Shown here: in pieces, positions 34,781 through 43,867 of the stretch
Position numbering within the stretch: the stretch's first letter is position 1
Layout: each line of letters starts with the position of its first letter
NCBI GenBank assembly: GCA_965220075.1
Contig: OZ244806.1
Location: 2,790,001-2,854,000 of the forward strand
DNA: 64,000 nt
Origin: G965220075 sp965220075
Lineage (GTDB): Bacteria; Chloroflexota; UBA11872
Direction: 5' to 3'
Notes under the pieces: generated by a model
Databases searched by the model: none
What the model saw: the letters and a program-made list of their open reading frames with translations, nothing else
What the model was told of the DNA's origin: nothing
Translations under genes and position numbers: made by a program

Positions 34781-36343
34781 TCACGAACTCTCGTATCCGC
34801 CCACCTCTTCGTAGCTTGTTGTTGCGCATTCGCTTTCGTCGACGCAGCTAATGGTGTAGGGGCTCCATGGGGTGTCGCCTGTGCTGTAGCGGACTTTGAT
34901 GCGGTACTGCGTGCCCAATCCCGATCCCGCCGCTCCCGACGCAGCGGCGAAGTGGCCGTCCCACCTGGTGCTCCTCGGGCCGTGTTCTGTCACCGTCACG
35001 CGGCCGTGATACCACTGCTCGACGGTGTACCCGAGCAGAGTGCCAACGGCGTCTCCGGTGGGAGCGTTCCACCGGTACGAGAGTTTCCAGACATAGGCAA
35101 GACCCGAATGCAGCTTGAATCGGACGATGCGCCTGTTTGTGACATGGGGCTCCTCCTCTGAGGTGACCTTCACGGACCCGTTGGAGTAGCTCCCGTAACT
35201 GTTTCCCGCGAAGCGGGCGCGATAGTAGTAGATGTAGCGCCGGCCCCATTCGACGCCGTGGTCGGTGTATATCGGCGCGTCGCTATGCTGGATACTGCGC
35301 ACAGAGGTGGACTCACCGGCGTGGCCTGTGCGTAACAGTTTTATGCGGGTGACCTCGTAGCGGGTAGCGCCCTCGACGGGGAATAGCCTGATCCTGATGC
35401 GACCGAGAATACTGTCGACGAGCTCAGGGGCCCGCGGGTTCGCGGCCTGGCCAGACTGTTGCTCCGCATCCGGATCGGAATCGGGCACCTCCTCCCTGCT
35501 CGGCGGCTTCGGCTCGTCGCTGGAGGCGGAATCGTCCGCCTCGGCGTCGGGGACGTCCGCGTTGACGTAGTTGGACTGGGCGCCCGGCCCGGCATCGTTG
35601 ACGGCCTTCACCCGGTACACGTGCTGCGTTCCCGCCGTCACGTCGGCGTCGGTGAAGACCGTCGCCGTGCTGCCCGTGTTCTCCACGTACACCAGCAGCG
35701 TCTTCTCCCCCTCGGAGGGACGCCGCCGCAGGACCTGGTAGCCGGTGACCGAATCGTCGTCCGGGGCCTCCCAGCTCAGGGTCACCGAGCCGTCGCCGTT
35801 CACCGCCGCCGTGAGGTTGCGCGGCGCCGCAGGCGGCTCCTGGGGCTCCTCCTGCTGCTGCGGTGGTTCCTGCACCGGCTCGTCGCTGGAGGCGGCATCG
35901 TCCGTCTCGGCGTCGGGGACGTCCACGTTGACGTAGTTGGACTGGGCGCCCGGCCCGGCCCCGTTGACGGCCTTGACCCGGTACACATGCTGCGTTCCCG
36001 CCGTCACGTCGGCGTCGGTGTAGACCGTCGCCGTGCTGCCCGTGTTCTCCACGTACACCAGCAGCGTCTTCTCCCCCTGGTAGGGACGACGACGCAGGAC
36101 CTGGTAGCCGGTGACCGAATCGTCGTCCGGGGCCTCCCAGCTCAGGGTCACCGAGCCGTCGCCGTTCACCGCCGCCGTGAGGTTGCGCGGCGCCGCAGGC
36201 GGCTCCTGGGGCTCCTCCTGGGCCATCGCAGGTGTAGTCAACATGGCCAGCAGCAGGGCGAGGGCCGCCAGCAGCAGAGCCGCGGGACGCACCGACGGCA
36301 AGTGCGAGCAGATGCCGGAATTCCGCAGGGTGTTGAGCTTCAT
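34781..36343 (-). CDS. Secreted fibronectin type III repeat protein
   Basis: 520 residues. Signal peptide (RPAALLLAALALLLAMLTTP, AMA cleavage site at about 41), then two nearly identical FN3 domains (about 49-135 and 171-257), each starting PPAAPRNLTAAVNGDGSVTL and joined by acidic Pro/Gln/Glu linkers, then a divergent Trp/Tyr-rich C-terminal half of FN3-like strands. No catalytic motif or anchor was seen; likely an extracellular adhesive or binding protein. Ribosome binding site AGAGGAGG about 11 bp before the ATG. Confidence 0.85.
   Translation of the reverse strand: MKLNTLRNSGICSHLPSVRPAALLLAALALLLAMLTTPAMAQEEPQEPPAAPRNLTAAVNGDGSVTLSWEAPDDDSVTGYQVLRRRPYQGEKTLLVYVENTGSTATVYTDADVTAGTQHVYRVKAVNGAGPGAQSNYVNVDVPDAETDDAASSDEPVQEPPQQQEEPQEPPAAPRNLTAAVNGDGSVTLSWEAPDDDSVTGYQVLRRRPSEGEKTLLVYVENTGSTATVFTDADVTAGTQHVYRVKAVNDAGPGAQSNYVNADVPDAEADDSASSDEPKPPSREEVPDSDPDAEQQSGQAANPRAPELVDSILGRIRIRLFPVEGATRYEVTRIKLLRTGHAGESTSVRSIQHSDAPIYTDHGVEWGRRYIYYYRARFAGNSYGSYSNGSVKVTSEEEPHVTNRRIVRFKLHSGLAYVWKLSYRWNAPTGDAVGTLLGYTVEQWYHGRVTVTEHGPRSTRWDGHFAAASGAAGSGLGTQYRIKVRYSTGDTPWSPYTISCVDESECATTSYEEVGGYESS
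35511..36220. repeat. Tandem 344-bp direct repeats (366-bp period) encoding FN3 domains
   Basis: 35511-35854 and 35877-36220 are almost identical at the DNA level, with a 22-bp gap. Differences are a handful of substitutions. Third-position identity shows recent duplication or gene conversion. A third, more diverged copy is the IS-split relic at 33257-34750. Confidence 0.85.
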
Positions 36344-37625
36344 ATGAGCTGTGCCTCCTCTTGTATGGGGGATTCAAAGCAAGCGACGCACCACCGGCAG
36401 GTCGGCGGGACCGGCCCCGAGGCATCGCGGAACGACATGGGATCGTTCTTTCTCCGGCGAACCGGAGCGGCTGACCGCACCCCCGCACTCACGGCCCTAT
36501 GCAATGGCCGCGCCGAGGGACTCGGATGGCAGGCATGAAGGGGGATCTCTGCCCGCCCCCGGGGGGGCTTGGACCAATCCACCAGGCGGCGCCGCCGGCC
36601 CCGCCTGCACGTTCACATGTATGTCTTTTGCGTTGCCCGCCGTCATTGCATCTCTCCCCAGCGTGGCTCCGAGAGATTGCACGAAGGTGTTGCGAGGTCT
36701 TTGGCCTGCGGCCGTTGGAACCTCTCCGTTCTTCCAGCTTGTTGAGCGGAGTCCATTGGCAAGCGCCCCGTTTGCTCACTAGCAGCGTTTGGGGCGCCGT
36801 CCGGGCGTGCGGCAACGCGGGCCGCTGCGACGGCTGTCTCCACTCCGTCGAGGATTGGGATTCCTCGTCTATCGGTGCCGGTCATCGCTCCTCTTCCCGA
36901 ACGTCGTATTGATTGCCGGGGCTTACCGCTGCCCACGGCACGGCGTGCCGCCCGTATAGCAACCTGCGCCAACGCAAATCGTAGTGAGCCTCTAGGCCGG
37001 ATATAAGGGGCAAACGCCTAATTTGCACTAGGCATTTGTCTACAGGATTTACGCAGGCAAATGACTACTAGTGGCCTATGCCCATATCGCGGCAGGTCTT
37101 AGCCCAGCGTGTTCAGGAAGCGACGTGGACGCTCGACGGGACTCCCATCGGCTGGCGGTCGGGGAATGGCGGGAAGCGGCGGGGCGTAGCCGTGAGTGTC
37201 GGAATCGCTGGGGCGGTCTGAAACAAGCCAGATGCCCCCGCCCGTTACAACAGGGGCCTCGTCGCTTCTTGCTCCGTTACCTGTCGGCCTGCTTCCTCGG
37301 TTCTTGGAGGATCGCCAGTGGGGCAAGGCGGAGGGGTCGCGGCGCGAATGCTGCGGGAGCGTTCTAACCGACTAACCGAGTCCCGGATGGGTCGTTCGCA
37401 CGCGCAGGTTAGAGGTCTGCCTCGCCGTGGGACGTTGGGCGGGCGGCGGAGGCGCTATCGAGTCTATGGGGAATCAGTGTGGAAGAACCCAGCTTAGCTT
37501 GAAGGGCAACCTCCGGCGCCTGACCGAGTCCTGATTGAGGGCAGAGGCTGAGGGTAGTGCGGGAACAGGGTTTCCTTACGCATGATGATCCTGGGCCGAG
37601 TCCGAGATGGGGATTGACTCGGAGT
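36344..37625. other. 1.28 kb without a convincing gene, containing an inverted repeat
   Basis: Frames on both strands are Arg/Pro/Gly-rich shadows without start signals. The interval must hold the promoter of the FN3 gene. At 37011-37038 CAAACGCCTA and TAGGCATTTG form an inverted repeat (9 of 10) with an 8-bp loop, overlapping a 14-bp motif also found at 39671. Confidence 0.45.
37029..37042. promoter_or_regulatory. 14-bp motif TAGGCATTTGTCTA, identical copy at 39671-39684
   Basis: The two copies flank the two-component gene pair; the 39671 copy is 65 bp upstream of the kinase start, a typical activator site position. The 37029 copy is half of an inverted repeat. A response-regulator binding site is a reasonable guess. 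Confidence 0.4.
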
Positions 37626-38279
37626 TCAATCCAGCAGTCCGTTTCGAACGGCCCAGACGATGACCTCCTGCTTGCTGTCGAATCCCAGCTTGTTCTGTAT
37701 GCCGTAGATGGTGTTGCGGATTGTCGAAGGCTGGTTGACCCTGGACTCGGCAATGGCGGAGTACGACATGCCCTTTGCGAACTGTGTGAGTATCTCCCGC
37801 TCCCGCTCTGTGAGCTCGCGCCGCTTTGAAGGCACACGCTGCCCCGGCGCGTTGCGCAATCGCCCGAACACGCGTCTCATGGCGTCGCGCGGCATCCGGT
37901 ATTCGCCTTTGGCGACGTCCCTGACCGTAGCCAACAGCTGCTCCGTGCCGGTGAGCTTCTGAAGGTATCCGTCGGCGCCGGCGGCCACCGCCTCTACGAC
38001 GGCGTTCCTTTCGGTGGAAGCGGTCAGTATCAGCACGCTGATGTCCGGCAGGGCGTCCATGATCTCCCGGCACGCCTCTATGCCGTCCCTGCCCGGCATC
38101 AGCACGTCCATGATGACGAGGTCCGGCACGAGGTCCTTCGCCATCCGCTCCGCCTCCTCGCCGTCGCCTGCGAGTCCCACCACGTCGAACTCGCCGGTCC
38201 GCTCCAGCAACTGCTGGAGACCGTCCCGCATGACCGGGTGATCATCCGCCAGCAGGACTCTGACCGGGGTTGAAGGCAC
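37626..38279 (-). CDS. NarL/FixJ-type response regulator
   Basis: 217 residues from GTG 38279, 8 bp after a GAGGAGG ribosome binding site inside the kinase's last codons. Receiver: LLADDHPVMRDGLQ (acidic pair), phospho-acceptor D in LVIMDVLMPGRDG, T in LILTAST, K in YLQKLTG. C-terminal LuxR-type HTH: ELTEREREILTQFAKGMSYS, then QPSTIRNTIYGIQNKLGF. The HTH is intact although the partner kinase gene carries a stop. Confidence 0.9.
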   Translation of the reverse strand: MPSTPVRVLLADDHPVMRDGLQQLLERTGEFDVVGLAGDGEEAERMAKDLVPDLVIMDVLMPGRDGIEACREIMDALPDISVLILTASTERNAVVEAVAAGADGYLQKLTGTEQLLATVRDVAKGEYRMPRDAMRRVFGRLRNAPGQRVPSKRRELTEREREILTQFAKGMSYSAIAESRVNQPSTIRNTIYGIQNKLGFDSKQEVIVWAVRNGLLD

Positions 38280-38280
38280 G

Positions 38281-39606
38281 TTAGCTCCCTCCTCTCGTGT
38301 GCCCATAGGGCGCCACGCAGGTCACCGTGGTTCTCCATTCGGACCCGCTCGTCTCCACGACGAGCCTGCCGCCCAGGCGCTCAGCGTCCTCCCGCATGTT
38401 CCTGAAGCCGTGGCCCCGTGATTCTTAGTTATCAGGGAGACCGGTCCCATCGTCGCAAATCGACATCCGCAGACCGGCCCGCTCGAAGTCGAGGCCGACG
38501 CGGACACGACTCGCATTGGAGTGGCGGAGCGCGTTGGTCAGGGCGTTGAAGGCGATGGAGAACAGCGCGCCCCGCGTTGCGGTGGGCAGGGGCGGCTCGA
38601 CGCCCGACTGCACCAGGTCGGCGGGAATGGAGGAGATGGTCGAGAAGGTCGCCGCCAGCGACTCCAGCACCCCGCCCAGCTCCACGCCCTCGAAGATCTC
38701 CCCGATCTCCATCGGATGCCTGAGCTCCCACATCGCCGACCTGGACAGGGCTGAGGTCTCTTCAAGCGTGGACATCAGGTCCTCGTTCGACCTGTCGGCA
38801 AGCTCCTTCGCCCTCTCGATCCCCACCCCGATCATGTAGGCGGACTGGGCCATCGTGTTGTGGATGGCGTGGGAGAGCTCGATGCGCTCCCTCTGAAGCT
38901 CTCTTTCCCTCGCCACCGCCTCCATCCTCCTGATCCGCTCCACCCTGGAGATCAGGTTGACGACAACCACCACCAGGTACATCCCGGCAACCCGTACGAG
39001 CAACTTCTCCTCATCGTCCGTTGAGAAGTCCAACCCGGGCTCCACCGCGAGGCAGAGCCCTGCGTAGACGACCGCCGTCGTCGTAACCCAGACGAGTGTG
39101 AGCCTGACCGATCCGAAGACCACGGCGAACATGGCGAGGATTGGGTAATACCCCACTAAGAAGGGGCTCTTGAACCCGTCGTGCGCCACAACGCCGGCGC
39201 TGAGCATCGCCACGTCCAGGGCGCTTAGCGCAAGCATCCACCGCCAGGACACGGTCCTTTCCGTGGCGAGCCGGTAGTGCATGTATCCGTTGGTGGCGAA
39301 CAGCAGCGCTGCAAGGGCTGCGCTCGGCGGATATCCCGCATCGGCGGCGTCGGGTGGGTACAGCCAGGCGAACGTGGCAAGAGCCCAGACGAACCAGCGT
39401 GCCCAGACATAAACCTCGGCCACGCGGCGCAATTCGCCCGGCTCCGGCAGGTCGAGGCTTCGCAGGAAGGCTGGAAACGCGCTGGCGGCCGTGTTCACTG
39501 GATTCAGGACTCGTCTCCATCGGATTGGATTCCGGCAGATTGCGGCTGGAATGAGATGTGAGAGGAAGTCAAACCGACTAGGTGGAAATACCCGTCCAGC
39601 ATTCAT
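38281..39606 (-). pseudogene. NarX/DesK-type histidine kinase with an in-frame TAA stop
   Basis: Five or six membrane helices (about 70-235), then a HisKA_3-like segment with phospho-acceptor H in ERIELSHAIHNTMAQSAYMI, then HATPase: FNALTNALRHSNASRV (N box) and ICDDGTGLPDN (G1). A TAA at 38425-38427 ends the frame there, but the same frame continues at once with ESRGHGFRNMREDAERLGGR, the G2 box, to a TAA at 38281 next to the regulator. The expected residue at the stop is Tyr or Asp-Tyr, so a single-base change is likely. Without the G2 region the kinase should not bind ATP properly. Confidence 0.8.
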
Positions 39607-39670
39607 TCATATACCTAGAATTTAGCCCAAGGAGTTGAAGGCATCAAGGGCCTATGAACCTCACTGTTTA

Positions 39671-39684
39671 TAGGCATTTGTCTA
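39671..39684. promoter_or_regulatory. Second copy of TAGGCATTTGTCTA upstream of the kinase gene
   Basis: Identical to 37029-37042; lies in the probable promoter of the kinase/regulator pair. It is followed by ATGCC, so GGCATTTGTCTATGCC forms an imperfect dyad. Confidence 0.4.
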
Positions 39685-39828
39685 TGCCTTGGTTGGTGAT
39701 GAGGGACGGCCCGCGGTTCATGCCGGAGGGGTCCGGGAAGTTCGAGGTGGTCTGGGCACGCAGGGACGGTGAGGAGGCGGTGGTGTCTGGGCGGTGCGGA
39801 ACGGACTGCTTCGGCCACTTGCAGGCGG

Positions 39829-39942
39829 GTACACACTGTGGCGAAGCAACGCCGGCGCCAGTTGGGGGACGACGCTGACCATCCCACATACATCCTCACC
39901 GAGCCCCGCTTCGGCTACCGGATGGAGCGGGGGGGAGGGTAG
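39829..39942 (+). pseudogene. OmpR/PhoB-type response regulator, C-terminal wing fragment
   Basis: 38 codons reading VHTVAKQRRRQLGDDADHPT, then YILTEPRFGYRMERG-stop, the end of an OmpR-type winged helix (usual form VHVARLRRKLGDDPxNPxYI.T..GVGYRM). Nothing upstream encodes the rest in any frame. A relic. Confidence 0.65.
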
Positions 39943-40300
39943 GAACAGGAGACAGAGTCGTCGGATTCATCTGTATGGGCGGAGCCTCGGCGTAGACGCC
40001 GCCCATCCGGTCTTGCCATAATCGTGGGGTGGTGGGCCTTGGGGGAGCCTCACAGAGCCCCCCGCCACATCTCGAAGACGGTTCTGTCTACCGTCAAAAT
40101 AGGCCCACCAGACTGGACGAAATCAAGAACCTCCGTGCTGAGATTCAGGCTGTCTCTGTAAAGCGCGTGTTGGTGGCCAGGGACACGATATAGCCCACTT
40201 ACGGAACGAGGCCGAGGCACCACATCGTGGGCTGCTCTAGCCGGACGCTGATAGTCCAAGGGATGAGGCTCCGGCGGACCGCCCCACTGCGTGGTTCGTT
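39943..40300. other. Gene-free stretch containing the second copy of the 26-bp repeat
   Basis: Holds the 40084-40109 repeat (see 20546-20571). Small shadow frames only. Confidence 0.4.
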
Positions 40301-40606
40301 TTGGTCTACCGGCTCAGCCTGCTGTCGGCACGGAGGTACCACCAACTACTCCCTTCACTGCCGGAGCTATACCGGGCTACCACCTCGTCGGAACCTGGCC
40401 ACTACTCGCTCATGACAGCGGAGGAGCGAGCAGCGACGGTTGCGTGTCGCTCTTCTCCTCAGGTCATCGCGAATACGCTGCCGCCGAAGCCGACCGACAC
40501 TCCGTCGGCAAGTCGGCACGGCTTCGCACCACTTCGGGAACTGGGCGAGCAGGTCCTGGCAGCGCGCGAACGTGCCAAAGAGCTGATCATTGAAGTCGGT
40601 GAGTGA
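40301..40606 (+). CDS. Doubtful small protein
   Basis: 101 codons, or 65 from the internal ATG before TAEERAATV. The C-terminal half, FAPLRELGEQVLAARERAKE, is a convincing amphipathic helix; the N-terminal half is not protein-like. No family recognised. Could be the end of a decayed gene. Confidence 0.25.
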   Translation: MVYRLSLLSARRYHQLLPSLPELYRATTSSEPGHYSLMTAEERAATVACRSSPQVIANTLPPKPTDTPSASRHGFAPLRELGEQVLAARERAKELIIEVGE

Positions 40607-40814
40607 GGACAGACCGTCGGGTTCTCCAGCGCCGGCCTACGGGCCATCCGCGCCGGCATGGAGAGCCATCGTCAGGCTCTACGAGTGCCTTATGCCAGGC
40701 GACGCCGCTGCGGTGACCGACGACAAAGCCCGGACGCGCGCCGGGGGACGAGCCCGGACCGAGAGAGGACACAGCGGGGCGCTCAGTTGGAGGCGCGGGT
40801 GGGGAATGCGACGC

Positions 40815-42002
40815 TCAGTCAGCGAAGAAGCTTGGGGTTCGTTCGCCAGTCCAGTCCTCGGGAAGGTCCGACAAGTCGCCGAGCGGCAATCCTGCTTCCC
40901 ATCGCATCTCTCCGCCCCGGACACGGGCGCTTCCCAGCCGCAGCAGTTCTGGCGGAACGTCAGCATGGATGTACGGATTGACGTACAGATGTGAAGTGAC
41001 GCAGTGCGCGGTCCACGGTCGGGCACCACCGAAGAACAGCACACCGTGCAGGCGGCTGTATCGATTCCCGACGCGATTACGCCACACAGCGTCGGGCTCA
41101 CGCGACACGTGAGGGAGCGTAACGACGTTTCCGTGATCGTCCTCCTGCCACGACAACAATTCCCGACCGAAGAGCGCTGATAGCTCGTCCTCACGACCCT
41201 GGAAACCGCTGTGAGTGTTCATTGCAATGATAAGAGGCCGTTCGAGGTCTCGGTGCTGCTTTGCTTTCGAAACTACGTTCTTTCGCAAGGCAACGCTTTC
41301 ACTCGATGGCCCGCTCTTACCGGGTCCAATATGGATTAACCTGTTAGAGACATGATGCCGGCGATAAATTGCCGTTAGTATAATACTCCATTCCCCATAA
41401 GAGATTCTGAGGCTTGGCTCCGCCTCAATCCTGCCAGAACTCCTGGATTCCCCGTCGATCCGATCAAGCCACCGCCGCACCCTTTCCTTTGTACTACGAA
41501 TTGGTGGGAGTTGGATCAGTTTCCCACGAGTTCGAGCGCTCAGCCTGATTCTCGTCGGTCGCTCTACAGCCAACGCATCGATGGCATCGAGCACCTCATC
41601 CTCAAGCGAGTCCTTGGCCATGAATCCGGTGAGGCCGACGACGTCGGCTTCGACATAGGCGGTGCCGCCGCTGCTGCCTGTGATTGCGAAGTCAGGCCGA
41701 CCGCTACCACTTCTCAATTCGGGATGCACTTCGGGAGGGAGTCCCAGTCGGCGGAAGACTTCGTGCAGAAAGAGTCCGAAGAAAGCGGACTCATGGTTAT
41801 GATCGCGTTTCCGAAACCGCGCACGAAGGTCGTTTTTCGAGCTGTCCGGGTAACGCGCGAACCACTGCTCGAGCGTGTCGCGCATGCTGTGGCAGGCAGA
41901 CCAAGCCGACTTGTTCAGAAAATCGAAGGCGGGTCTCGCTCGCGTCGAGTGCCGGTGGTCCGTACGCTCAACGTCGTCAAAAAGCGCCAGCCCACGCGCC
42001 AT
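40815..42002 (-). CDS. Uncharacterised PD-(D/E)xK-nuclease-like protein
   Basis: 395 residues. An H-x-S-A-F-F-x-L-F-L-H-E motif (about 70-82) is followed by HPELRSGSGRPDFAI and GGTAYVEADVVG: an E, then PD and E-x-D spaced as in PD-(D/E)xK nucleases. The rest (for example WSIILTAIYRR and RPLIIAMNTHSGFQGRED) has no known motif. Similar proteins with HxSAxxELxLHExL...GxRPDF occur singly in many high-GC bacteria. Stands alone on the minus strand; possibly a solitary defence or DNA-repair nuclease. Confidence 0.6.
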   Translation of the reverse strand: MARGLALFDDVERTDHRHSTRARPAFDFLNKSAWSACHSMRDTLEQWFARYPDSSKNDLRARFRKRDHNHESAFFGLFLHEVFRRLGLPPEVHPELRSGSGRPDFAITGSSGGTAYVEADVVGLTGFMAKDSLEDEVLDAIDALAVERPTRIRLSARTRGKLIQLPPIRSTKERVRRWLDRIDGESRSSGRIEAEPSLRISYGEWSIILTAIYRRHHVSNRLIHIGPGKSGPSSESVALRKNVVSKAKQHRDLERPLIIAMNTHSGFQGREDELSALFGRELLSWQEDDHGNVVTLPHVSREPDAVWRNRVGNRYSRLHGVLFFGGARPWTAHCVTSHLYVNPYIHADVPPELLRLGSARVRGGEMRWEAGLPLGDLSDLPEDWTGERTPSFFAD

Positions 42003-42445
42003 CGTTCGCTCCTAGCCGATCGGCTCCCACTACTCCATCAAACACATTCGGAAGGGCCAACTCCCATTAGTGTAGCGGGCGCAGCGAGGCTCCCAGCCCA
42101 CCCGAAGGCGCAGCACTCGCCCCTATGTGTCGCATTCCGCAGTGGACCGCCCGCGACGGCGTGTTCACGGCACCCTGTGCGGCTTCTAGGAAGTGGCCCC
42201 TGGGGGCGGGCAGCTTGCCGATGGAGAGGCTGTCGGCTGGCAGCGCGCGGCCTGCGGGCGGAGCGAGGATTAAAACGTCTTAGTACAAGTCTAGCCTACT
42301 GGACTTTACACAATCGAGAACCTTCACGAGTACCTTTACTTTGCCACTGTAATAGAGCATCCAGGTAACGAACCCCCAAGATAAAGCTGTGCTGACCTCC
42401 GGCTTTCGCTGCCGCTGGTGCAACGAGCCTCAAGAGGCGACTTGC
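42003..42445. other. Gene-free stretch between the nuclease-like gene and HicA
   Basis: About 440 bp; AT content rises at 42266-42360. No frame or RNA could be supported. Confidence 0.4.
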
Positions 42446-42664
42446 TCACTCGAAAAACGTCCTGGGTAGCCCCGATTGCCGGATGATCGACATCAACGTT
42501 CCGGTCCGGAGTTCCCTGTGGTCCGGCACCGGAACGGTGGTCGTATCCCCGCCTGCGACCCTTTGCATCAGTATGTGGCTGCCCCGGCGTCGCACCTCAG
42601 CGAAACCATGCCTTGCCAGGATCGCGCAGACCTCCCGGCCCGATAGCACCCGAAGTCTAGCCAA
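42446..42664 (-). CDS. hicA: HicA-type toxin (mRNA interferase)
   Basis: 72 residues with the HicA dsRBD-like fold: LSGREVCAILARHGFAEVRR, then RGSHILMQ, with catalytic His in GSHI, and VPVPDHRELRTGTLMSIIRQ. It cleaves mRNA when free. Overlaps hicB by 8 bp downstream of it; antitoxin-first order as in the hicBA arrangement. Confidence 0.9.
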   Translation of the reverse strand: MARLRVLSGREVCAILARHGFAEVRRRGSHILMQRVAGGDTTTVPVPDHRELRTGTLMSIIRQSGLPRTFFE

Positions 42665-42878
42665 CCGCCACCTCGATGTGCGTCACATAGATTTCATCAT
42701 GTAGCCGACGCTGAATTTCGTCGGCAGAAGCCGCCTCGTAGAAGAGCTCGAGCGCTTCCTTGAGATTGGCGCGAGCGTCGGACACGCTCGCACCCTGGCT
42801 TGCGATATCCAGCTCGGGGCAGAGCGCGACGTAGGACTCCCCTTCGCGCTCGATAATCGCGGTCATCTGTCTAAGCAT
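42657..42878 (-). CDS. hicB: HicB-type antitoxin
   Basis: 73 residues: MTAIIEREGESYVALCPELD, then IASQGASVSDARANLKEALE, the degenerate RNase-H-like fold of HicB. No DNA-binding tail is present, so it is the short form. Ribosome binding site AGGAGG 8 bp before ATG 42878. Neutralises HicA. Confidence 0.9.
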   Translation of the reverse strand: MLRQMTAIIEREGESYVALCPELDIASQGASVSDARANLKEALELFYEAASADEIQRRLHDEIYVTHIEVAVG

Positions 42879-42970
42879 GGTTTGACCTCCTGGTTAGCAG
42901 GCTCGCATTCCTGCGCAGCTTTTTCGTACCTGGGTCGGAATCCTCTGTGGCCGATTGCGTCCGTCCACCA

Positions 42971-43660
42971 CTATTCTCCCAGAAGCAGGATCGCCGCAAT
43001 CCGCCGCGCCGTTTCACTGAAATTCCCCACCTCTTCCACCTTCAGCGCCCGCCCCAACACCTTCAGCTCCCGATACGACAGCCATTTCTTCAGCAGCTGG
43101 TAACCGCCCAGGCGATAGCCCCAGACGTTGGCGGGGACATTCCGCCAGTAAGCCTGGTCGTTCAGCTAGATGACATAGGTGGTCTCGCCCAGAGTGTCCG
43201 GGGCGGCGCCCAAGGCCGAGCGCTCCGACCCCGTGTACGCGCGTTCCACAGCGAGGCCCTTAACCGGCAGCACCGCCTGACCGGCCCCGAAGTGCCCCCA
43301 GCCGGCCGTCAGGCCGAAGTCGTCGCCGGACATGTTGTGGCCGTGCGTCGTGGCGGGCACGGCAATCGCGGCGATCTCGGGCCGAAGCTGGCCGGTGGTG
43401 ACGCCGGGAACCGGGGTCTCGGGGTCCAGCAATGCGGCCAGCTCCCGGCCCCGAGCGACCGAGCTGGCCAGGATCTCGGAAGCCTCGTCGGCCCTGGCCG
43501 CCACGTCGTTCTCCCGTATCTCGGTGCGGGGTGACAGTGCAGACCAATACGGCAGCGGAATCCGCGGCCACTCCATGCGCAGCGCGCCCGCATTCGCTTT
43601 CCGAAAGGCGGGGTCGTGCAGCACCGCCAGCACATGATGGAAGGGGTCTTCGACGGTCAA
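42971..43660 (-). pseudogene. Type ISP restriction-modification enzyme, C-terminal fragment with in-frame stop
   Basis: The frame carries VEDPFHHVLAVLHDPAFRKA, then RMEWPRIPLP and LPVKGLAVERAYTGSE, then a TAG at 43166-43168, and continues without shift as LNDQAYWRNVPANVWGYRLG, GYQLLKKWLSYRELKVLGRA, ending ETARRIAAILLLGE-stop. This is the target-recognition end of LlaGI/type ISP enzymes, where the stop replaces the Tyr of the usual VYLND. Helicase, nuclease and methylase domains are all missing upstream. Confidence 0.8.
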
Positions 43661-43718
43661 GTTGAGACGTTTGAGGCAGCGGCGGGCGGCGGCTTAGAAG
43701 GCCGATGGTTGTCGCATC

Positions 43719-43800
43719 CTAGGCTCCAAGGATCCGCTTCGGATCGATGTGAGCTCCGTCCCGCCGCACCTCGAAGTGCAGATGTGGACCCGTCGACGCG
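43719..43800 (-). pseudogene. M23 peptidase C-terminal fragment
   Basis: Reads ASTGPHLHFEVRRDGAHIDP, then KRILGA-stop; at the DNA level about 80 bp closely match the end of the M23 gene at 20625-20706. The rest of the peptidase is absent. Either a recombination scar or the end of a second deleted conjugation cluster. Confidence 0.75.
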
Positions 43801-43867
43801 CAGGGGCACACCCGTGCACGGCCAGCAACTCGATGACTTCTCGAACGATCAGGCTGTCTCTCGGTCG

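Noticed and set aside
33439..34851. 470-codon plus-strand frame across the IS
   Set aside because: Antisense of the IS5 transposase, which has all catalytic motifs on the minus strand.
34445..35161. Frame across IS end and FN3 gene, 238 codons plus strand
   Set aside because: Shadow; spans the IS boundary, so it cannot be a natural gene.
35511..36220. CRISPR array
   Set aside because: Only two long units with coding function (FN3 domains); no short regularly spaced repeats or cas genes in the window.
36344..37070. Small precursor-peptide gene (minus frame ending at 36497)
   Set aside because: No ribosome binding site, no modification enzymes nearby, and composition typical of chance frames.
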